Positions 50,078-55,720 of a stretch of 55,720 nt of DNA are shown in pieces. The position numbers and the translations under genes were made by a program. Below the pieces are notes generated by a model. That model was not told the DNA's origin and made no database searches. It was given only the letters and a program-made list of their open reading frames with translations. Source of the DNA: an uncultured Verrucomicrobia subdivision 3 bacterium (GTDB taxonomy: Bacteria; Verrucomicrobiota; Verrucomicrobiia; Limisphaerales; UBA11358); contig CAIRJF010000005.1 in the NCBI GenBank assembly GCA_903878805.1, forward strand, positions 1 to 55,720, written 5' to 3'. Each line of letters starts with the position of its first letter. Within the stretch, counting starts at the first letter, position 1.

Positions 50078-53000
50078 ATGAACAGCCAACTGCCCGCGCA
50101 TCTCATCGCACACATCAACGTCAAACTCGCCCTCATCGGTTGCTCACCCGTGCCGCTCAAGGGCGACAAGGAATTTGTCGAGATCGCCGCCGCGATGGCT
50201 GCGCAGTCGCGCGAAAAAGATCGCTTGCTTGGCCAGCATCTTTGCCCCGCCGACGCGCGCATCCAGACTTTTCTTTACGACTATTTGCAGGATGTGCCGG
50301 CGGCGAAATTGCCCGCGCGCACCTTCACGCTCGATCGCGCGGGCCTCGCGCGCGTGCTGTCGCTGCCGGTGGATCGCGATGATTTTTCTTCCGACATCAT
50401 CAATTCCTACCGGGTCAAACAAGGCGTTTTGCACAATCCAAAAAGCGATCGCCGCACCACCGCCGGAATTTTTCACGTTTGCGAAGGTGGCTTGCCGATT
50501 CCCGACGACAAACTCGGCGTGCCAAAAATCACCTTCGCCAAAATTCTCCAGCACGCGCTCACGCCACCGAAAGAATTGTTGAAACTACCGTTCACTTCCA
50601 CGCAGCCGTCGCCGGCGGAATGTTTTGTCACGCTACTCATCCGCCCGCTCGTTTGTCCGGAAGTTCCCAGCTTCACAAAAAAGAAAACGATGGAAGTCCG
50701 CTTTTTTGTTCCCGGAAATCTCGTGAGCAACCTCGATTTTGTCGAAACGATTTTTGAAAACGGCGGCGACCCGTTGCTGCCGGAAAATGACGCCGCGCTC
50801 GACACTGAACATTGGACTGGGCACACGGGCTGCATCATTCTTGCGCCGCATTTGACGAAGCTGACGAAGAAATCTCTCGACCTGCCGAACTGGGATGTTG
50901 CCACCGAGCGCCAGCGCCGCGACGGTATGTGCTGGAAAAAAGAGGACGAACTTTACAACGGCGGCAACGCTTTCAAGCTCACTTGCCGCGACGAAACGGG
51001 CGTCATTGTTACGATTATCGCCGACAACTATTTTGGCTATTGCAAAAAAGAAGTGAAGACGCAGTTGAGCTACGCGGCCAATCTTTTTGGTCTCGCAGAA
51101 GAAGAGCACGCGGGCGGTGCGTTGGTTTTCCAGAGCTACGATTTGGGCGAAGAATTCAGCGGCGAAGCGCATGTGCGCCAGCTTGGCCATCGCTACGAGG
51201 AAATGATCTCGCAATTCGCGAGTGCGATGGACGCAAAGCCGGAAGGTTACGCGGTGGACAAAAAATTTCCGGAAATTCTCTACGTCCCGCACGACGCAAA
51301 CTTTGATTTGAAGTCGCAAAAAGTTTCGTGGACGAACGCGACGGGCGACCACGCCATCAAACTTTCGCCGGAAAAAACTTACGTCCGTCCGTCCGGCTAC
51401 AAAGTGAAAATGGAAAAACCGCCGGGCGCGGGCCGCCAATGGCGATTGGTCGGCACGGTGGCCGAAGGAACTTATTGCCACAAGCCGTGCACGGTTTCCG
51501 GTGGTGGCAAATCGGAAATTTCCAAGCCGATTACTGATGCCATTTTGACTGGTCCGGTTTTTGTTTCGGACATGAAAAATGATTTTGACCGCGTGGCCGA
51601 GTTGATTGACCGCGATTACTCAAATCGTTTCGTCGAAAAATCGCACAAGGATGCGCGCACGATTCTTTCGCCCGAACGCTCGCTCGGCTCCGTCATCAAA
51701 TTGCTCACGCCGGACGAACACGATTACACGCCGGAATACAACGCGTGGCTCGCGGGCGTGCCGCAGCACGTCAAGGAACTTGTTTTCGTCGTGAAGCGCT
51801 ATTTCAAACCGGAATGGGGTGCGGACTGGCGTGAACATTTCGCCGTGGACATCATCAACGGCACGCCGGGCAACGAACTCAAGTGCGACAACAAAAAACT
51901 CGTCACGACTTATTTGCGCGTTGGTTTTGACGGCGATGGCGCTTGGCGCACGTTCGGCTTACGTAAAGATTTTTATCCCGCCGTCAAAGTGCAGATGGAA
52001 GATGACATTACCGCGTCCACGGTTGTGCCACCGGGTTTGCTGCAAGATTTGCCCACCGACATTGATAAAAATCACTCACTGAAATTTGCGCTGAACTGCG
52101 AACAACGTTTATTCCAGCGCCCCGACGACGCGATTCATCGCGGCTACGACAAACAAGCGGAACTGGATTTCGTGCAGCCGGAAAATTTCTTTTCCAACTA
52201 CGAGCCGCTCACGCCGAAAGATGCGCGCGACATGGTCGAAGACGCGCTCGGCTTCCATCAGTTCACCGAGCCGATGAAAAAATTTGTCGGCGAAGTCGCA
52301 GCGACCGGCGCGCCGGAATATTTTGTGTGCACCGCGAACCCGCGGCTCGTGGATGGCAAGCCGACGAAAAACCCGCGCTACCTACAAAAACGTCCAGACC
52401 TCGTGCGCGCGAGCGAAACCTATCTGGCGGAAATTTCTGCGCGTTTGCGTCGCCGCGTGCCGCCGGAGAAACCTTTATATACGCCCGTCACCGCCGTGTT
52501 GCCGGGTCGCCGCAACAATCCGCCGGAAACCGGCATTCGCGCGCTCGCGTGTTACAACCCGATTCATTATTTCGAGCTGCCGGAATTGTTCATGGAAGTG
52601 ATTTGCAGCATGACGGGCAAATCGCCTTCGACGACCGGCGCGGGTTCCGAAGGCGCGCTGACAAAAGGGCCGTTCAATGCGCTGCCGCCAATCATTGACC
52701 TAAACAACGCGCTCGTGGCATTTATTCTCACGGGACAAAACGCGTTCGTGACCGCTGCGGGTTATGTTGGGCCTAATCTGCGCGTGGATCATGACGTGAG
52801 TTTGATCGTGCCGGAAATCTGGTGCCGCATGTCCGCCGAGGAACGCGATCCGAAATTTCTCATCGCGAACCGTTTTCTCGACAAGTGCTCGGACTTTGAG
52901 CACGACGGCAAAAAAGTTTTAGCTAGCCGGCTTGGCTGGCGCATCAACGCGCGCTTCGTTCACAACTTCTTCGGTCGCGTGTTCAACCATCCGCAGGCGG

Positions 53001-53494
53001 TGTTCACGGAGGCGATGCTCAAGCCTGAATTGCAGGGCAAAGAAATTTTCGTGGACGGCATGGAAAACATCGTGACCACGCAGAAGCGCGTCGCGAAAAT
53101 GTATTTCGATGACGGCAGCATCGCGCAGGCGTGTCCGCCGTTGTCGGCGCTGCTGCACATCATGCTTAACGACGAGTGGGACGGAAAACCGCTCGACCAT
53201 CCTGACGTGAGGAAACTTTTTACGCGCGAAAATTTGCTGGCAAGTCCGTGGTATGCGGCGCGGTTGGCGGCAAAGCAAAAAGTGGATCGCAAATTGTGGA
53301 AGCGTCACGTCGAATATTTGAATCAGTTTCTGCGCCGGCCAAATTATACCGACGTTTCCGAAACACTCGGTATCGCGACGCGCTTGACGCAGGCGCGCAA
53401 GACGCTCGAAGTTGTGGAGTCGTCGGATTATTTCAAGCAACTGGCGGGAACCATTGGCGCGGAGCCGATTGAAAATTACGCGCGAAAAAGTTAA
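50078..53494 (+). CDS. Probable PPi-type phosphoenolpyruvate carboxykinase
   Basis: This 1138-residue cytosolic protein has no signal peptide, membrane helix or repeats. Its length and segments such as CSMTGKSPSTTGAGSEGALT (about 846-865), KGPFNALPPIIDLNNALVAF, NLRVDHDVSLIVPEIWCRM and GMENIVTTQKRVAKMYFDDG are what I recall for the large PPi-dependent PEPCKs of Entamoeba and propionibacteria. That enzyme converts oxaloacetate and pyrophosphate to PEP, phosphate and CO2, and can run in reverse. The match is from memory and not verified, and many database copies are labelled hypothetical. It is a single gene, divergent from the kinase gene, and ends 36 bases from a tRNA gene of opposite orientation. 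Confidence 0.6.
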   Translation: MNSQLPAHLIAHINVKLALIGCSPVPLKGDKEFVEIAAAMAAQSREKDRLLGQHLCPADARIQTFLYDYLQDVPAAKLPARTFTLDRAGLARVLSLPVDRDDFSSDIINSYRVKQGVLHNPKSDRRTTAGIFHVCEGGLPIPDDKLGVPKITFAKILQHALTPPKELLKLPFTSTQPSPAECFVTLLIRPLVCPEVPSFTKKKTMEVRFFVPGNLVSNLDFVETIFENGGDPLLPENDAALDTEHWTGHTGCIILAPHLTKLTKKSLDLPNWDVATERQRRDGMCWKKEDELYNGGNAFKLTCRDETGVIVTIIADNYFGYCKKEVKTQLSYAANLFGLAEEEHAGGALVFQSYDLGEEFSGEAHVRQLGHRYEEMISQFASAMDAKPEGYAVDKKFPEILYVPHDANFDLKSQKVSWTNATGDHAIKLSPEKTYVRPSGYKVKMEKPPGAGRQWRLVGTVAEGTYCHKPCTVSGGGKSEISKPITDAILTGPVFVSDMKNDFDRVAELIDRDYSNRFVEKSHKDARTILSPERSLGSVIKLLTPDEHDYTPEYNAWLAGVPQHVKELVFVVKRYFKPEWGADWREHFAVDIINGTPGNELKCDNKKLVTTYLRVGFDGDGAWRTFGLRKDFYPAVKVQMEDDITASTVVPPGLLQDLPTDIDKNHSLKFALNCEQRLFQRPDDAIHRGYDKQAELDFVQPENFFSNYEPLTPKDARDMVEDALGFHQFTEPMKKFVGEVAATGAPEYFVCTANPRLVDGKPTKNPRYLQKRPDLVRASETYLAEISARLRRRVPPEKPLYTPVTAVLPGRRNNPPETGIRALACYNPIHYFELPELFMEVICSMTGKSPSTTGAGSEGALTKGPFNALPPIIDLNNALVAFILTGQNAFVTAAGYVGPNLRVDHDVSLIVPEIWCRMSAEERDPKFLIANRFLDKCSDFEHDGKKVLASRLGWRINARFVHNFFGRVFNHPQAVFTEAMLKPELQGKEIFVDGMENIVTTQKRVAKMYFDDGSIAQACPPLSALLHIMLNDEWDGKPLDHPDVRKLFTRENLLASPWYAARLAAKQKVDRKLWKRHVEYLNQFLRRPNYTDVSETLGIATRLTQARKTLEVVESSDYFKQLAGTIGAEPIENYARKS

Positions 53495-53530
53495 TTCGCA
53501 GCTCGTATTGGCCGCAAAGTTTGGAAAAAA

Positions 53531-53614
53531 TGGTGCGCACGAAAGGACTTGAACCTTCACGCCTTGCGGCACCAGATCCTAAGTCTGGCGTGTCTGCCAT
53601 TCCACCACGCGCGC
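53531..53614 (-). tRNA. tRNA-Leu (anticodon TAG), CCA encoded
   Basis: On the minus strand the gene starts GCGCGCGTGGTGGAATGGC and ends GGTTCAAGTCC ... CGTGCGCACCA. The acceptor stem of 7 pairs contains one G-U. The anticodon arm CCAGA-CTTAGGA-TCTGG gives TAG at 53579-53581, reading CUA/CUG-type leucine codons. A long class II variable arm (TGCCGCAAGGCG) confirms Leu. Total length is 84 with the genomic CCA. A T-run follows the 3' end. An integrase gene lies 80 bases beyond its 5' end. Confidence 0.95.
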
Positions 53615-53693
53615 ATTATTGATTTTCAGGCACTTACGACTACAACCCTGAAATTATTTGACATTGTGCCACTTTTTGTGCCAGTATTGCCGT

Positions 53694-54893
53694 ATGAAAC
53701 TCATTGAAACCGCAAGCAAGGCTGGCGACGAAACAGAGAACACAAATCAGCCAATTCCAAGGCATTTACAATACCAAAAAGTCCGGGATGGACGCAAGCA
53801 ACCAATTCGCGGGCTATGGGTAAGGAATGGCCGCTTCTACGCGCGATTGACTGTGGAAGATGCCAGCAATGGCACTAAGGGCGTTCGCCGTGTCCCGTTG
53901 GAAGTTGAAACCGCTGCTGAGGCTGTCGCGGCGTTAAAGAAACTGCAAACGCAACGCGCGGATAACGAATTGCCAGTCTTGAAACAGACGCCAAAGTTTT
54001 CTGATTATGTCGAAACCTACTTTGCACACTTCGCGGCATTGAAGGACGCCAAACGTCCAAAAACGATTGAAAATGAGCGCGGCCATTTGAACCGCTGGAA
54101 AGAACATTTGAAAGATACGCGCTTGGACAGAATCACCATGCCGATGATTACTGAATTTCGAGTCACGCGCAAAAAAGAAGGGGTAAGCAACCGCACGGTT
54201 AATCTTGCCGTGACTTGTTTCCGCAACGTCTTGAAAATGGCGATTGACGACGGCTGGCTTCAACGGTTGCCAACGGAGAACTTGCGACCGCTGAAATGGG
54301 TTGCCAAAAGAAAGAAACTCTACACCGCTGCTGAGATTGAAAGTCTTTGCAAAGCTGCATTGGAAGTTTCAAAGAATGGTATTGTGTTTGGGGATTTGAT
54401 GCGTTTTTTGTCTTACTGTGGCACGCGCATTTCGGAAACTCTGCGTTTGAAGTGGTCTGACGTGGACTGGCAGCAAGAGCAAATCACGATTGGTTCTGAC
54501 GGGCTGGCTAAGAATCACAAGCCGCGTTCCGTGGACTTCAATCCCAAACTGGAAATACTTTTGAAAGAAATGCTGGCACGTCGCCAGCCTGATTCTGAAT
54601 TTCTATTTCCGTCACCGCAACGCGGGAAGAAAGATAAACCAGCAAAGACATTCAGAGAGACTTTGAAGCTGGCAAGGGATAAGGTTGGTTTCAAGGATTT
54701 TGGTTTTCATCATTGCAGACATTTTTTTATTTCGTATTGCGTAATGAGCAAGATTGACTACATGACGATTGCGTCTTGGGCTGGTCACGGTGATGGTGGT
54801 ATTTTGATTGGCAAAACCTATGGACACTTGACAAGTGAACACGCGAGACGCCAAGCAAAGAACTTAAATTTTGAGCCGACATTAGCAGAGTGA
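53694..54893 (+). CDS. Tyrosine-type site-specific integrase
   Basis: This 399-residue phage/island-type integrase has an N-terminal arm-binding region (about 40-85), a core-binding SAM-like domain (about 105-190, FSDYVETYFAHFAALKDAKRP) and a catalytic domain (about 205-385). The active-site residues are R245 (GTRISETLRLKW), H339/R342 (HHCRH), H365 (AGHGDGG) and nucleophile Y376 (KTYGHL). ATG at 53694 begins MKLIETASKAGDE; an upstream TTG is less likely. The base composition is lower in GC than the preceding genes. It neighbours tRNA-Leu and converges with an excisionase-like gene, overlapping by 12 bases at the 3' ends. Confidence 0.92.
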   Translation: MKLIETASKAGDETENTNQPIPRHLQYQKVRDGRKQPIRGLWVRNGRFYARLTVEDASNGTKGVRRVPLEVETAAEAVAALKKLQTQRADNELPVLKQTPKFSDYVETYFAHFAALKDAKRPKTIENERGHLNRWKEHLKDTRLDRITMPMITEFRVTRKKEGVSNRTVNLAVTCFRNVLKMAIDDGWLQRLPTENLRPLKWVAKRKKLYTAAEIESLCKAALEVSKNGIVFGDLMRFLSYCGTRISETLRLKWSDVDWQQEQITIGSDGLAKNHKPRSVDFNPKLEILLKEMLARRQPDSEFLFPSPQRGKKDKPAKTFRETLKLARDKVGFKDFGFHHCRHFFISYCVMSKIDYMTIASWAGHGDGGILIGKTYGHLTSEHARRQAKNLNFEPTLAE

Positions 54894-55121
54894 GTTTTCA
54901 AGGTTACGTTTGGGCGTCTTATGCTCCTGCGCGAATTCTCCCGCTTCCATGCGGCGATTGAACTCGCGTAAATCTTTGGGCGCAATGTAGAGGCGTCCGG
55001 CGATGTTTCTGGTTTCCAGCCAGCCTTTCTTGCGCCACCTCCATGCAGTTGTGTCTGTAATTCCAATGCAGGCGATGAATCGGTCAAGGGCAATGGGAAT
55101 TTCGGCTTCAATGTTTAACAT
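54882..55121 (-). CDS. Excisionase-like helix-turn-helix protein
   Basis: This 79-residue protein has a MerR/AlpA/Xis-like winged helix: LDRFIACIGITDTTAWRWRKKG (about 12-33) and the wing LETRNIAGRLYIAPKDLREF (about 34-53). It should bind DNA and may direct integrase toward excision. Its 3' end overlaps the integrase 3' end by 12 bases on the opposite strand, so the two transcripts could pair. The start ATG overlaps the stop of a small upstream frame (TAATG), which suggests coupling. A role as a transcriptional regulator instead of a recombination directionality factor is possible. Confidence 0.78.
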   Translation of the reverse strand: MLNIEAEIPIALDRFIACIGITDTTAWRWRKKGWLETRNIAGRLYIAPKDLREFNRRMEAGEFAQEHKTPKRNLENSLC

Positions 55122-55237
55122 TATTTTTCGGTTCTCGGCGGGAATTCCCTAGCAGCACGTTCAACTTCACGCGAAGTCAAAAATTCAATGCTGGCTAGGG
55201 TTACGCCGGAAACGCGAACGCCTGATAACTGTCCCAT
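55121..55237 (-). CDS. Small 38-residue ORF, probably broken by the IS element
   Basis: This is a short open frame (MGQLSGVRVSGVTLASIEFL ... PPRTEK, 38 residues) whose TAA overlaps the ATG of the excisionase-like gene (TAATG). The C-terminal segment SREVERAAREFPPR looks helical and charged. The start codon lies in the apparent left end of the IS3 element, so the N-terminal few residues probably come from the insertion sequence and the original gene was longer. No family is recognised. Confidence 0.45.
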   Translation of the reverse strand: MGQLSGVRVSGVTLASIEFLTSREVERAAREFPPRTEK

Positions 55238-55246
55238 TGAGGATGG

Positions 55247-55278
55247 GATGGTTTTCGGGTAACGAAAGGAAAACCATC
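55247..55278 (+). promoter_or_regulatory. Hairpin covering the transposase ribosome-binding region
   Basis: GATGGTTTTC (55247-55256) pairs perfectly with GAAAACCATC (55269-55278), directly before the orfA ATG. The Shine-Dalgarno-like AAAGGA is at the loop/stem junction. Incoming transcripts would fold and hide the start, a known protection device in insertion sequences. A second small hairpin, CCCAT...ATGGG, precedes it at 55233-55247. Confidence 0.6.
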
Positions 55279-55548
55279 ATGAAGAAGACCCATCATACGA
55301 CCGAGCAAATCATCCGGATCCTGCGGGAGGCGGAGACCAGCGGGCAGAGCCACGAGGAGCTATGCCGGCAACACAACATCAGTTCGCAGACGTTTTACCG
55401 CTGGAAAAGCAAGTTTGGCGGAATGAGTCTCACCGAAGCGCAGCGGCTGAAGGAACTGGAACGGGAGAACACCGACCTCAAGCATCTGCTAGCCGACCAG
55501 ATGCTCAAGTGCAAGGCATTGGAGATTGCTTTGGAAAAAAACGCCTAA
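55279..55548 (+). CDS. IS3-family transposase OrfA
   Basis: This 89-residue protein is the DNA-binding part of the transposase. A helix-turn-helix (about 5-45: TTEQIIRILREAE, ELCRQHNISSQTFYRWKSKF) is followed by a leucine-zipper-like coil (about 50-85: LTEAQRLKELERENTDLKHL). ATG at 55279 follows the AAAGGA and hairpin. Translation either stops at TAA (55546-55548) or shifts -1 at AAAAAAC (55536-55542) into orfB to give the full transposase. Confidence 0.92.
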   Translation: MKKTHHTTEQIIRILREAETSGQSHEELCRQHNISSQTFYRWKSKFGGMSLTEAQRLKELERENTDLKHLLADQMLKCKALEIALEKNA

Positions 55549-55720
55549 GCCCGGAGCGACAAAGATTGCTGGCTGCCAAGGTGCAGGCGGCGCTGTCGTG
55601 TTCCGGGCGAGCCGTGTGCCGGTGGCTGAACCTCAGCCGTGGGATCCTAAGTTATCAGCCCAAGCCGTTGCCTGAAGCAAAGCAAAAGCTGGAGCTGGAG
55701 ATTGTGCGAGTGTCTCAGGC
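55542..55720 (+). CDS. IS3-family transposase OrfB, 5' part, read after -1 frameshift
   Basis: In the -1 frame relative to orfA, entered at AAAAAAC (55536-55542), the sequence stays open to the window end and reads RLSPERQRLLAAKVQAALS, then CSGRAVCRWLNLSRGILSY and further. This is the N-terminal DNA-binding region of IS3 OrfB that precedes the DDE integrase core. The core and its catalytic residues lie beyond the window. Confidence 0.82.

Larger units (their letters stand above)
55223..55720 (+). mobile_element. IS3-family insertion sequence, left part (truncated by window end)
   Basis: It contains orfA (HTH transposase), the start of orfB in the -1 frame and an A6C slippery site, the arrangement of the IS3 family, most like the IS51 group. 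The left end is placed tentatively at the TGATAACTGTCCCATTG near 55223, because IS3 ends begin with TG. The right end and the target duplication are outside the window. Confidence 0.8.

Noticed and set aside
53495-53530. Attachment-site repeat next to the tRNA 3' end
   Set aside because: No second copy of the tRNA 3' sequence is visible within the window, so no attachment site can be defined here.

Overview
The window is a densely coded, GC-rich bacterial chromosome segment. It most likely comes from a Verrucomicrobiota member of the Pedosphaera/Limisphaerales type. That placement rests on family recollection, not on a search. Supporting signs are a prepilin-type protein with the N-terminal [20 protein letters not shown] motif, a secreted fibronectin-III protein with QASTNLVDW/RFYRA repeat modules, a YncE-propeller/phosphoesterase fusion, DUF2851 and DUF4340 proteins, the futalosine menaquinone enzyme MqnE, and several dispersed intergenic repeats.

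Layout. 1-4.2 kb: end of a surface-glycan-type cluster (methyltransferase with a coupled partial gene, GT2 glycosyltransferase), a class I/II aminotransferase, and a secreted FnIII protein cut by an in-frame amber codon. 4.2-7.1 kb (minus): engB, mqnE, purU. 7.2-13.3 kb (plus): a type II secretion/type IV pilus block with ATPase, a PilM/PilN-like fusion, a PilO/GspM-like protein and a secretin, joined by overlapping start/stop codons. 13.3-21.0 kb (minus): a tightly packed five-gene operon of Gld-type ABC ATPase, permease, GldG-like protein, DUF4340 protein and AsmA-like protein. 21.2-28.3 kb: DUF2851, infC with a TTG start, DUF2127, glyS, a prepilin-like protein, tadA and a NUDIX hydrolase. 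28.4-38.8 kb (plus): leuB, YncE/phosphoesterase, a repeat-rich intergenic stretch, an S10 carboxypeptidase-like protein, a low-GC DUF3592 gene, a GH2 hydrolase and a radical SAM protein. 38.9-42.6 kb: korB and korA (2-oxoacid:ferredoxin oxidoreductase), divergent from an Lrp/AsnC regulator. 42.6-53.5 kb: dprA, a GH63-like glucosidase, a large hybrid histidine kinase, and an 1138-residue protein that I read as probable PPi-type PEP carboxykinase. 53.5 kb to the end: tRNA-Leu(TAG), a tyrosine integrase, an excisionase-like HTH gene and the left part of an IS3-family element. This last part is lower in GC and is the edge of an integrated element.

How the genes fit together. MqnE, Kor and the putative PPi-PEPCK suggest menaquinone-based respiration with ferredoxin-linked 2-oxoacid metabolism and PEP/oxaloacetate exchange. 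The GH2, GH63-like and S10 enzymes suggest a polymer-degrading heterotroph. The secretin block and prepilin-like protein suggest an export or pilus machine.

The most unusual DNA is non-coding. A 380-bp stretch (32.25-32.63 kb) holds a remnant of a leuB-like 3' end, a seven-unit 21-bp tandem array and a double-hairpin repeat element. A second copy of that element lies at 27.09 kb. A separate 24-bp-arm inverted repeat at 28.26 kb has a half copy at 7.10 kb.
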